A DNA stretch of 64,000 nt from Bacillota bacterium. GTDB lineage: Bacteria; Bacillota; UBA4882; UBA8346. The position numbers were made by a program, and so were the translations under genes. The stretch lies in assembly GCA_023426245.1 (NCBI GenBank), contig JAFABB010000051.1:124001-188000 (forward strand), given 5' to 3'. Below are positions 25,888-33,972 of the stretch, piece by piece; position 1 is the first letter of the stretch, and each line of letters begins with the position of its first letter. The notes below the pieces were generated by a model. The model searched no databases. It had not been told where the DNA came from and worked only from the letters and a program-made list of their open reading frames with translations.

Positions 25888-26934
25888 TCAAAGCGCAACG
25901 AAAGACTTGATTTGATACTTCTGGGAAAACTCGGTTAGAAATCGGTTCCGGGGTGCCCGGTAATAGATTTTATGGTTGAGTTTTTTAATAAACCTCTCTT
26001 TGGACCAAGGTAACTTTTCATAGAAATATTGCAGCCCTACTTGCCAAAAATCTTGGGGCCAACAGAGCAGAACATACATCACTTCCAGCTCTTCTTGGGT
26101 TAATTTACTCACCGTCTCATATTCACTGAGAATAAAATTGGAAATTTCCAAACGCCACCCATTGTGTTTTAAATTGCGTACCAAAAGGTTGATTAAATCA
26201 TGAATTCTCATATCAAGCAGGCAGTAATCAAAGTCGACCAATAATAACCGATCTTGAAAGGTGCGGAGTATATTGCGACCCGAGTAATCATGATGGCAAA
26301 AACTGAGACTGATGGAGGCGGCCTCGGCGACCGCAGGGTAAGGTGATTTTAACAGGGCTTCATAACTGGCGATAGCTTGTTGATAAAAGGGACTGAAATT
26401 TCGTAAAAATAAGCGGCTAAAAATTGATGAATCTTTTTCCAAGTTTGCAAGACGTTGAAAGTCCTGCATTTGTTTTATCCGTTCTTCGAATTTATGGGGC
26501 CATCCCAGCCAGCAAGTACGGTCGGGATTTGGGATGTGTGGTTTAAAGCCGGCGCTTTTGGTATGAAAATCCGCGAGAAAACGGGAGGCTTGTTTCAAAT
26601 CCATCAGAATGCGGAAATCTAATTCAGTCCCTAAATACCAATTGGTTAAAATATATAAACTATCCCTATAACGGACAAAAGGTTCATTTTGGCCGTTTCG
26701 AATGAACTTTGGCAAATTGGTAAAGTTCTGACCATATAGATACTGTTGGGCTTCATCAATAAATTGGAGATCGGCGGCGTTTAGTTTCGATTTTTTTAAA
26801 TATTTGGTTCCTCTATTGGTTTCAACCTGCCAGATTCGGCGATAAGCTTGACATGCTTTGAATTGAAGACCAAATTGGAAAATGATTTCCCCAATATCTT
26901 CTTTTTGTAAATCGGCCACAGAATCCTCTGTCAT
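25888..26934 (-). CDS. CotS-like spore coat kinase family protein
   Basis: This 348-residue protein has the aminoglycoside-phosphotransferase-like fold used by CotS, CotI, YsxE and YutH of the Bacillus spore coat. The catalytic loop HHDYSGRN (residues 214-221) and metal-binding DFD (234-236) are intact, so kinase activity is possible; family members' substrates are not established. The C-terminus (LSWPKDFWQ-like region near 305 and YYRAPRNRFL) matches the family. It is the third gene of a minus-strand operon, only 3 bases after its paralogue. The start shows no strong site and overlaps sequence of the preceding stop, so translation is likely coupled. Confidence 0.85.
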   Translation of the reverse strand: MTEDSVADLQKEDIGEIIFQFGLQFKACQAYRRIWQVETNRGTKYLKKSKLNAADLQFIDEAQQYLYGQNFTNLPKFIRNGQNEPFVRYRDSLYILTNWYLGTELDFRILMDLKQASRFLADFHTKSAGFKPHIPNPDRTCWLGWPHKFEERIKQMQDFQRLANLEKDSSIFSRLFLRNFSPFYQQAIASYEALLKSPYPAVAEAASISLSFCHHDYSGRNILRTFQDRLLLVDFDYCLLDMRIHDLINLLVRNLKHNGWRLEISNFILSEYETVSKLTQEELEVMYVLLCWPQDFWQVGLQYFYEKLPWSKERFIKKLNHKIYYRAPRNRFLTEFSQKYQIKSFVAL

Positions 26935-26937
26935 ATC

Positions 26938-27957
26938 TCATTCGCCGCCCCGTGATTGATAGTTTGAAAATTGTTGTTGAAATTGCACCAGATGGCCCTT
27001 ATTACTGACATATTTTTGAAATTTCTTGAGCAGCCTTGCAGGACCGTAAGCAGCATGTTGATCAAAATAACGGATGGATAGCCGCCAAAACTTTTGTGGA
27101 AAAAAGAACACGGCCTTCATTACCGCAAGTTCACTGGAAGATAACGGGCTTATCGCTTGGTAAGAATCGATAATTAATTTAGCGACCGGATATTGCCAGC
27201 GATATTTTTTCATGATTCTTCTGGTAAACTTAATGACATCCATAATAGGCAAATCTAGCCTGCAACTATCAAAGTCAATCATAAAGACTTCATTTTCCGG
27301 AGTCAGGATAAAGTTGCGAGTCGCCGGATCCCCATGACAAAAAGTTTTTTTGATCCGCGCTTGTTCCACCAGTGTGAGGTAGTCGCTCTTTTTCATTTTA
27401 GCAATCGCTTCAGTGGCCATCGGAAGATATGCTTCGATATTGGCTAAATAGGAAGCGGCAAATTGATCATTGGGAAAAGTAAGGGCCAATTCTTTGAACC
27501 GTAATAAATCTTGATAACGTTCTTCAAAATGTTTTAAACATTTCCCCAAATGATCCCGCATATTGGAATTAGGAGGAGGTGTAAATTCACTACTTTTTTG
27601 ATGAAAGTTTGCCAGGACTTTCATGGAATCAACCAATTCGGTTTTATTCCGATAATCACATTGGCGACCTTCGATCCAATCAAACAGGGTATAAGCGAAA
27701 TTTTGATCAAAAACTGAAGTCTCCCCGGTTTTGGTTGGGATGAGGGGAGTCATTTTTGAGAAGCCCCTTTGATTTAAATGGGCAATGGCATGATGAACAA
27801 ACAGGATGCGCTCAGGAACTAAGGGTGATAATTTCAAGTTTTTTAAACCGCTTTGAGTGTAGACTTTATAAACATCCCGAACTTTTTCAAAACGATAAAG
27901 TTCAAGCCCCCAATGGTTTAAAATTTGTTGCAGGTCGGAATGGGTGGTATTTGTCAT
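26938..27957 (-). CDS. CotS-like spore coat kinase family protein
   Basis: This 339-residue paralogue of the flanking genes has the same kinase-like fold. HGDPATRN (208-215) is the catalytic loop and DFD (228-230) the metal-binding motif. The substrate-side loop TLFDWIEGRQC lies near residue 90. A GGAGGAG site precedes ATG 27957. It is the second gene of the three-gene minus-strand operon, 48 bases after the first. A spore coat or cortex role is inferred from the family; the divergence between paralogues suggests different substrates. Confidence 0.87.
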   Translation of the reverse strand: MTNTTHSDLQQILNHWGLELYRFEKVRDVYKVYTQSGLKNLKLSPLVPERILFVHHAIAHLNQRGFSKMTPLIPTKTGETSVFDQNFAYTLFDWIEGRQCDYRNKTELVDSMKVLANFHQKSSEFTPPPNSNMRDHLGKCLKHFEERYQDLLRFKELALTFPNDQFAASYLANIEAYLPMATEAIAKMKKSDYLTLVEQARIKKTFCHGDPATRNFILTPENEVFMIDFDSCRLDLPIMDVIKFTRRIMKKYRWQYPVAKLIIDSYQAISPLSSSELAVMKAVFFFPQKFWRLSIRYFDQHAAYGPARLLKKFQKYVSNKGHLVQFQQQFSNYQSRGGE

Positions 27958-28005
27958 CCGGCTCCTCCTAATGATTGAATGAAAAGTAAAAGAAGATTGA
28001 GAATG

Positions 28006-28968
28006 CTATTTTTCAAAAAAATGACGGCGCTTGGTTTCTTCAGAAAGAATTTCCCAGATACGATTTTGATAACGCCTCTCCGGCCAAGGCAAATTTTCTT
28101 GATAGCGTTGGCGGCAAAAGCGCCAGAAACGGCGGGGGAAACGTAATAAGACAGGGAGAATTTTAAACTCGATATCAAGTAAAGGCCTTTCTTGATGATA
28201 GGCCTCAAGCAATATATGGAGAGAAGAATTGTTAGAATCCCAATTTGTTGCCTGTAATACTCTCATTGCCAAATGAGCCAATTCTTTAAGCCAGTAATCA
28301 AAATTTACAAATTCAAAATCAATTAAATAACACTGAAGACGGTCCATGATGATATTTCCCGGAGCCGGGTCATTATGGCAAAAACCTTTTTGCTTATTGA
28401 GGAGCGAGTGGATGTTGGGGAATTTTTCAAGATCCTGAATAACCTCAAGGCTTTGCTGCAAAAAATAATCGCCCCACTCAATCACTGTCCGGTCTATACG
28501 GTTTAAGCCGCTCCTTGCAGGTAATTGGGGTAAAAGATTTTTTAAAAAGTCATGATAACGATGATATTCCTCAAAACCCTGTCTGTTATGAAGCTCTTCG
28601 GGAAAGGTAGTTTGGCGCGAAAATTCATGGATTTGGCCAAAGAACTGACCAATTCTTCTTAAATGTTGCTGGGAGCTAAAAGACGGTTTTTCTCCGGTGT
28701 GGCACTGGGAAAGGCAGAAATATTCACCGTTCCATTCAAGAACGCAATCTCCATTACGGGTGAGTGATATTGGAACCAATTGGCTTAACCCTTGCTGATA
28801 AAGTTCGTTCACAATTCGGGCAATCATTGAAAAATGGTCCGGAATGTCTTTTATTTTTTTTAAGATATAAGTTTGCCCTACAGTGATTACTTTCCAAACA
28901 GAGTGAAAAGGCTTGATAGCAGTTGCTGAAATTAGATAATCCTGATTGATTTTTTGCAAGAGCTCCAT
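28006..28968 (-). CDS. CotS-like spore coat kinase family protein
   Basis: This first gene of the operon encodes 320 residues from ATG 28968. The catalytic loop HNDPAPGN (about 198-205) and DFE (217-219) are intact; DFE replaces the usual DFD. I prefer ATG 28968, with AAAGGAAA upstream, over TTG 29010, because a sigma-K-like promoter at 29017-29044 would begin transcription near 29010 and leave no leader for TTG. Relatives of this family (CotS in Bacillus) are late mother-cell proteins, so the promoter and family agree. Confidence 0.85.
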   Translation of the reverse strand: MELLQKINQDYLISATAIKPFHSVWKVITVGQTYILKKIKDIPDHFSMIARIVNELYQQGLSQLVPISLTRNGDCVLEWNGEYFCLSQCHTGEKPSFSSQQHLRRIGQFFGQIHEFSRQTTFPEELHNRQGFEEYHRYHDFLKNLLPQLPARSGLNRIDRTVIEWGDYFLQQSLEVIQDLEKFPNIHSLLNKQKGFCHNDPAPGNIIMDRLQCYLIDFEFVNFDYWLKELAHLAMRVLQATNWDSNNSSLHILLEAYHQERPLLDIEFKILPVLLRFPRRFWRFCRQRYQENLPWPERRYQNRIWEILSEETKRRHFFEK

Positions 28969-29016
28969 TAATTGGATATTTCCTTTCCCCAAATCTGTCG
29001 ATTTTTTCAATCCTTA

Positions 29017-29044
29017 TATCTTATGATTTGACTGGGGCAAATGT
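29017..29044 (-). promoter_or_regulatory. Sigma-K-like promoter of the CotS operon
   Basis: Read on the minus strand, AC (29044-29043) is followed after exactly 17 bases by CATAAGATA (29025-29017). This matches the sigma-K pattern AC, N16-17, CATA followed by TA three bases later. It lies about 50 bases before the chosen start of the first kinase-like gene. The motif is short, so chance occurrence is possible. Confidence 0.5.
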
Positions 29045-29166
29045 CATAAAAAAATTTTAATCTCGCCCATTGTTCCTTCTTTTGGACTTTTGGAAGAACC
29101 GAGTTACTTATGCCAAGTTCCCAACTCCGGCATTCATGAATAACATGATGGCTGGAGGTGCATCTT

Positions 29167-29331
29167 ATGGGAAATCCCTTTAAACACCTTAGGTATTTAA
29201 ATCAAAAAGTTTTTTTAATTATTCTGGCGTTGTTATTTTTAAAAGCCTTAATAGCAGCCAACCCCATTGATATTATCATTTTAATTGGGTTAATCCTGGT
29301 GTTTATTGGCTGGTTTGGCGATGGCTACTAA
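29167..29331 (+). CDS. Small membrane protein, 54 residues
   Basis: This short gene starts at ATG 29167 with GGAGG (29153-29157) nine bases upstream. It encodes a basic N-terminus (MGNPFKHLRYLNQK) and two hydrophobic stretches (VFLIILALLFLKALI and IDIIILIGLILVFIGWF). The stop overlaps the start of the next CotS-like gene (ATG 29321), so the two are probably coupled. I do not recognise a family. Its place in a coat-gene cluster suggests expression in the mother cell during sporulation. Confidence 0.65.
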   Translation: MGNPFKHLRYLNQKVFLIILALLFLKALIAANPIDIIILIGLILVFIGWFGDGY

Positions 29332-30298
29332 CCAACTTTCAGAAGATGCAATTCAGGAAGTTTTAAAATCTTACTGCTTAGCCCGCGATTATCGGGCTCA
29401 TGGAAGTGTATTTTTTGCACCTTTATTGGAGCCCTCTTATGTTTTGAAGCCTCTAAAAATAGGATCGATGCGTGCCTATTTAACCGGAACATTGATAACG
29501 CAGGAAGCATTATCCGGTTACGTACCCCGGTTAATGAAAACGGAATCAGGCGGTTATTATCGATGGGAACGAGGCAACCGCTATATATTGACCGAAAAAA
29601 TCCCGGGGCGGGTTGCCGATTATCAATCTGCCAAAGATTTAAAGGCTGCCATCATTGCAATGGCCAATTTTCATAAGCTTTGTCATGAAGTGATTCAATC
29701 AGATCCTAAAAAATGGGCAATGATTAAATTTGATCCGCTGGAGCGGTGGAAACAATGTTTAAAGGAAATGGTAACTTGCCGGGAAATAGCCATCCGGTTC
29801 CAGGAAGATGCTTTTAGTCGTCAATATATCCAAATATGGCACCAGTTTTATGAAATGGCATTTCAAGTTCTAAGGGAATTTTCCAGCCGGATTGTTCCGA
29901 TGCAAGAAACCATATGTTATCATGATTGGGCTTTTCATAATGTGATCATTCAAAATGAGCGGGCTTATTTAATCGACTTTGATGATATGATTATCGATCA
30001 TTCCATACATGATCGGACTAATTTAATAAGCCGATATTTACGATTTTATCACTGGTCGCCCGATGCATTGTTAAAAATTTTATGGTTTTTTGATCGCCAT
30101 TACTTCTGGCAAAAAGGGGAATTAAAATTACTGCGCTTGTATCTGACTTTCCCCTATGAATATTGGATATTGGGGCGGCAGTATTATCTCGAAAAACAAC
30201 CATGGAGTCGCCGCTATTATCAAGATCAGTGGCAACGAAAAATCAGTTACCACACCGAACGGTTGAGAATTTTGGATCTTATTATGACGATGGAATGA
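29321..30298 (+). CDS. CotS-like spore coat kinase family protein
   Basis: This fourth family member is on the plus strand, divergent from the other three, with 325 residues from ATG 29321. The catalytic loop YHDWAFHN (about 200-207) has His-Asp and Asn at the proper spacing, and DFD follows (219-221). The ATP-side region is more divergent than in the paralogues. The ATG overlaps the end of the tiny membrane-protein gene. The next gene, a PHP-domain protein, begins within 11 bases, so these three form one unit. The role in the spore coat is inferred. Confidence 0.83.
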   Translation: MATNQLSEDAIQEVLKSYCLARDYRAHGSVFFAPLLEPSYVLKPLKIGSMRAYLTGTLITQEALSGYVPRLMKTESGGYYRWERGNRYILTEKIPGRVADYQSAKDLKAAIIAMANFHKLCHEVIQSDPKKWAMIKFDPLERWKQCLKEMVTCREIAIRFQEDAFSRQYIQIWHQFYEMAFQVLREFSSRIVPMQETICYHDWAFHNVIIQNERAYLIDFDDMIIDHSIHDRTNLISRYLRFYHWSPDALLKILWFFDRHYFWQKGELKLLRLYLTFPYEYWILGRQYYLEKQPWSRRYYQDQWQRKISYHTERLRILDLIMTME

Positions 30299-30308
30299 GG
30301 GATTTGAT

Positions 30309-31217
30309 TTGTGGCGATCGGTAACCACATTTTCGCCTATGCCTGAAGCACGTTGGATAATGGCGGATTTTCATATTCATAGTACTTATTCGGGCGGTTC
30401 TCTTTATCCAAATGAAATTTTGACCATGGCCCGAAACGGATTTCTGGATGTTGTCGCAATTTCGGACCATCAGAACCTCCAAGGGTCAAGAGAAGCTTGT
30501 GTTCTTTCCATGGGTAATTCGGGATTACCCCAGTCAATTCTGTCTCAGGAAATTTCTTTAGGGAATCATTTTCATTTTTTATTGATCGCCGGCAAGCAAG
30601 AAAAATGGGAGAATACAAGTCGCAGTACGCTTTTGGAGAAATTCAGCCTGCATCATCAATCCGGTGGAATCATTATTCTTGCTCATCCTTGGACGATGCC
30701 CAATTCCGGATGGGCCAAGGGATTTTTAAAAGAGATTATCACTGTAGGTTTACTGGATGCAGTTGAGCTTTTTAATTCATCAATTTTAGAGCAGTCTCCT
30801 GAAAATTATATGGACTTGCGAAGTTTTTGGGAGGATTGGATAGCGCCAAGTAATGTTGGAATTGTGGGGGGGTCAGATTATCACTATCATCATCAAGGCC
30901 GCGCTATTGGTTCTGGTAGAACTTATCTAAAAGTATTTGGGACGGGAGAAAAAGGGATCTTGGATGCTTTAAGGGAGAGGCGCTGTGTGGCTGGACTGTT
31001 TAGTTATCATAACATTGATCTGGGCTGGCTTGGAAAAGGCCAAAGCATCCTTCTGGGTAGGGAGCCTTGGCTTGATGAACTTAAACAATTTATTGCCCAA
31101 CTGCAGCTGGATCTTAAAAGAATCCGGTTTTTGAAATCAAGCATAAAAAAAGACTTTACCCGTTTGATAGAAGGCGGTTGTTATCAGATGGCTCGGGAAC
31201 TACTGATAGTAAACTAG
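30309..31217 (+). CDS. PHP-domain phosphoesterase-like protein
   Basis: This 302-residue protein of the PHP superfamily has the metal-binding motif DFHIHSTYSGG (H22, H24), ISDHQN (D53, H54), a His in IILAHPW and a late GGSDYHYHH. Single-domain PHP proteins are phosphatases or nucleases acting on small phosphoesters. The start is TTG 30309, with TGAGGG seven bases upstream; ATG 30360 would begin just before the first motif. It follows the CotS-like gene by 10 bases, so it may act with it in sporulation. No close family name is possible. Confidence 0.8.
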   Translation: MWRSVTTFSPMPEARWIMADFHIHSTYSGGSLYPNEILTMARNGFLDVVAISDHQNLQGSREACVLSMGNSGLPQSILSQEISLGNHFHFLLIAGKQEKWENTSRSTLLEKFSLHHQSGGIIILAHPWTMPNSGWAKGFLKEIITVGLLDAVELFNSSILEQSPENYMDLRSFWEDWIAPSNVGIVGGSDYHYHHQGRAIGSGRTYLKVFGTGEKGILDALRERRCVAGLFSYHNIDLGWLGKGQSILLGREPWLDELKQFIAQLQLDLKRIRFLKSSIKKDFTRLIEGGCYQMARELLIVN

Positions 31218-32007
31218 TAGAGTGTATCGTAAATCAATGGCAATCGGAAATGAGGAAGATACGCTCTACTTAAGTAAAACGTTCACAATCATTGAGTAGT
31301 TATTTAAAGAACGTTTTACTAATAAGCCTCTCGTTGTCAATCCGTACCCCAATGAGGCGCAGTCGAAAAAATAATGAAAGATTTAATGAAGAGCTTGATC
31401 GATTGCACTCATTTTAATACATTGTATTTATTCATCGTGCGTGACGCGATATTTACTTTTGGACATCCCCTTTAACCACAATCGTGACTTTTTTTGATTT
31501 TCCACTCAAATCGAATTAGAAAAGTTATTTTTTCACCTCTATGAAATCCTCTTTTCAAAATAATTCAGAGTGCATTCTTTCCGGCCGGTGATTGCCATTA
31601 TTTTGTGACAACCATTGATTTTGCTATTTTTACGGACTTTCGTAGCATAGCTGTATTTTTTTCGGTGATTGCTTTTTATAGGATTGAACCGGGACAGGCT
31701 TCCCCAGGTTAAATTTTTTTATCGTCGTAAGACTACAAGAAGATACTATAAGTCATAGTCCTTAGTATTGAATATTAAAATTTTTATATGGTAGATCAAG
31801 GGTTATTGACTTGAGAGATCCTCTTTGGTTGCCAAAAATTTTAAATACAATATATTGGGTTTTTTCGGTGTGAACTTTTAATAGCAACCAATATATGGTA
31901 TCGAGAACTTGATTTCAGGCTTACAAAGACCTGCATGTACCCAAAAAAAATCCGTAAAACACTTATAGAAAAGAGGAAATTGGTCGATAATGGAGAATAC
32001 AGAGAGC
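31218..32007. other. Long gene-free region upstream of the dcw cluster with inverted repeats
   Basis: About 800 bases have no supportable gene. TAGAGTGTATC just after the PHP gene pairs with GATACGCTCTA near 31258-31268 (10 of 11). A perfect 12-bp inverted repeat is described separately at 31273-31320. ATATATTGG (31850-31858) and CCAATATAT (31888-31896) form another pair. The base composition is AT-rich, as in promoter regions. The rest shows nothing recognisable. Confidence 0.5.
31273..31320. repeat. Perfect 12-bp inverted repeat
   Basis: AGTAAAACGTTC at 31273-31284 is the exact reverse complement of GAACGTTTTACT at 31309-31320, with a 24-base loop. It may be a terminator-like stem, a regulator site or the ends of a short decayed insert. 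It has no T-run. Confidence 0.7.
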
Positions 32008-32037
32008 AAAGTGGTGTCAAGTGGAGTGAAGTGGGGA
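32008..32037 (+). promoter_or_regulatory. MraZ-binding direct repeats
   Basis: GTGG occurs at 32011, 32021 and 32031, exactly 10 bases apart, each preceded by AA (AAAGTGGTGTC, AAGTGGAGTG, AAGTGGGG). This matches the known MraZ box pattern of GTGG-type repeats with helical spacing just upstream of mraZ. MraZ would bind it and control its own operon. Confidence 0.85.
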
Positions 32038-32062
32038 AAAAATGTAGCGGGGTTTTTTACGT

Positions 32063-32491
32063 ATGTTGTTAGGAGAGTATCAACACTCTTTAGATGAAAA
32101 AGGCCGTTTAATAATCCCGGCAAAATTCCGCGAAGATTTGGGAGAAAATTTCGTGGTTACCCGGGGCCTTGATAATTGTTTGTTTGCCTACCCGCTATCC
32201 CAATGGAAAACTATTGAAGAGAAAGTTAAAGAACTACCCACTTCCCAAGCTGAAACCCGTGCATTCGTTAGAATGTTTTTTTCCGGAGCGGTTGAAGTAG
32301 AGCTGGATAAACAAGGCCGGATTGTGCTCCCCCAGCAATTAAGGGAACATGCCCATATTGACCGGGATACTTATGTCATTGGAGTTTCCACCAAGGTTGA
32401 AATCTGGGCCAAAGAAGTTTGGGAGAATTATTCGAATCAAGCTGAACAATCCTATGAGGAGATTGCTGCAATTACAAAGATAGGAATTTGA
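32063..32491 (+). CDS. mraZ: Transcriptional regulator MraZ
   Basis: This 142-residue protein has two AbrB-like SpoVT/MraZ domains. Each has the repeat signature: HSLDEKGRLIIPAKFRE at residues 8-24 and VELDKQGRIVLPQQLREH near 74-91. MraZ forms a ring and binds GTGG repeats in front of its own gene, and such repeats are present 25 bases upstream. It is the first gene of the division and cell wall cluster, 12 bases before rsmH. A GGGG site lies about 10 bases before ATG 32063. Confidence 0.97.
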   Translation: MLLGEYQHSLDEKGRLIIPAKFREDLGENFVVTRGLDNCLFAYPLSQWKTIEEKVKELPTSQAETRAFVRMFFSGAVEVELDKQGRIVLPQQLREHAHIDRDTYVIGVSTKVEIWAKEVWENYSNQAEQSYEEIAAITKIGI

Positions 32492-32503
32492 GGTGTTTGT
32501 CGA

Positions 32504-33445
32504 GTGTCCGATTTTGTTCATCAATCGGTGCTACCGGAAGAGGTCCTTCATTATTTGGACATTAAGCCAGCAGGAATTTATGTTGATGCAACGGTTGGTG
32601 GAGCCGGACATGCTTTGCGGATTGCTGAAAAGCTAAGTGAAAATGGTATTATCGTAGGCATTGATCAGGATCAGATGGCTATTTTAACGGCAAAAGAACG
32701 CCTGCAGCATGTAAAACCAAAAGTGTGTTTAATCCGGCGTAATTTTGCATATATCAATGAAATACTTGCGGAACAGGCGATAAAAGCAATTGATGGAATT
32801 TTATTAGATTTGGGTGTTTCGTCACCGCAGTTGGATTTGGACGAACGGGGTTTCAGCTATCAAGCTGATGCGCCTTTGGATATGCGAATGGACCAATCGG
32901 AACCCTTATCGGCGGCAGATTTGGTGAATACAGCATCAGTTCGTGAACTCTCCAAAATTCTCTGGGAATATGGCGAAGAACGCTGGAGCAAACGGATTGC
33001 GGAATTTATTGAAAAGTATCGACGGGTTAAGCGGATCGAAACGACTTCGGAATTAGTTGAAATTATTAAACAAGCGATTCCGGCTGCCGCACGTAGAAAT
33101 GGACCTCATCCCGCCCGCCGTAGTTTCCAGGCGATTCGAATTGCGGTCAACCGGGAACTGGATGTTTTACAACAAGCACTTGAACAATCACTGACAATCT
33201 TAAAGCCCGGAGGGCGGATTGTAGTGATTTCTTTTCACTCTTTGGAGGATCGAATCGTCAAATCGACTTTTGCAAAATGGGCAAAAGGATGTATCTGTCC
33301 TAAAGAGATTTTGGTTTGTCAATGCGGACAGGTACCGCAAGTTCAAATCATTACAAAGAAACCTGTTCTACCATCGCAGGAAGAGATCGACTTCAATCCT
33401 CGGGCGCGGAGTTCCAAGCTCCGTTGCGCCGAGAAATTGGTCTAG
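32504..33445 (+). CDS. rsmH: 16S rRNA m4C1402 methyltransferase RsmH
   Basis: This 313-residue SAM-dependent enzyme methylates N4 of C1402 in 16S rRNA. HQSVLPEEVLHYL at the start, DATVGGAGHALRI (SAM loop), DLGVSSPQLDLDERGFSY and FQAIRIAVNREL are the family signatures. The start is GTG 32504, with AGGTG upstream. It is the usual second gene of the dcw cluster, between mraZ and ftsL. Confidence 0.97.
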   Translation: MSDFVHQSVLPEEVLHYLDIKPAGIYVDATVGGAGHALRIAEKLSENGIIVGIDQDQMAILTAKERLQHVKPKVCLIRRNFAYINEILAEQAIKAIDGILLDLGVSSPQLDLDERGFSYQADAPLDMRMDQSEPLSAADLVNTASVRELSKILWEYGEERWSKRIAEFIEKYRRVKRIETTSELVEIIKQAIPAAARRNGPHPARRSFQAIRIAVNRELDVLQQALEQSLTILKPGGRIVVISFHSLEDRIVKSTFAKWAKGCICPKEILVCQCGQVPQVQIITKKPVLPSQEEIDFNPRARSSKLRCAEKLV

Positions 33446-33466
33446 GCATTTAGGAGAGTGCATAAC

Positions 33467-33946
33467 ATGATATTGGCAGAAAAACGGCAGATATCAGAAA
33501 AATATAGTGATACTACGGTTACGGTTTCGAAGGTACGCTCAAATTATCGGGCGGAACTAAGACCCTTCCTGATCGTTGGCGGGTTATTTCTGTGTTTAAG
33601 TTTGATTAATCTCTGGATTCAGGTGGTCAATGTGAAACGCAGCGATGAAATTAAAAATTGCCGTGCCGCGATTCGCGGGTTAGAACGGGAGTCTATTCAA
33701 ATTCGAATTGAAATGGCTCAGCTGGAGTCGTTTGAAAGGGTTTCTAAAATTGCCCAAACGGAGCTTCATATGAAAGTTGCCGGACCTACCGACTATCAGC
33801 TTATCGCCGGGGTACCGTCTCTCCATCAAAAAGTACCCAGACCCTATAACAGTGTGACAAAAACAGTTCTTCCCAATAACCATGTTTGGGGCAAATTGGC
33901 TAGCTGGTTTGAAGGAGTTCGAGCGGCAATGGCGCAATCCAATTAA
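33467..33946 (+). CDS. ftsL: FtsL-like cell division protein
   Basis: This 159-residue bitopic protein has a cytoplasmic N-terminus, one membrane helix (RPFLIVGGLFLCLSLINLWIQ) and a periplasmic coiled coil (IRGLERESIQIRIEMAQLESFERVSKIA). LHMKVAGPTDYQLI after the coil resembles the FtsL LGM motif. It lies between rsmH and the class B penicillin-binding protein, the constant position of ftsL, and would link FtsB and FtsI in the divisome. I use ATG 33467 behind AGGAG. Sequence identity in this family is very low, so position and architecture support the call. Confidence 0.82.
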   Translation: MILAEKRQISEKYSDTTVTVSKVRSNYRAELRPFLIVGGLFLCLSLINLWIQVVNVKRSDEIKNCRAAIRGLERESIQIRIEMAQLESFERVSKIAQTELHMKVAGPTDYQLIAGVPSLHQKVPRPYNSVTKTVLPNNHVWGKLASWFEGVRAAMAQSN

Positions 33947-33972
33947 AGTTGATTTTGCTGGAGGGAAAGTAA

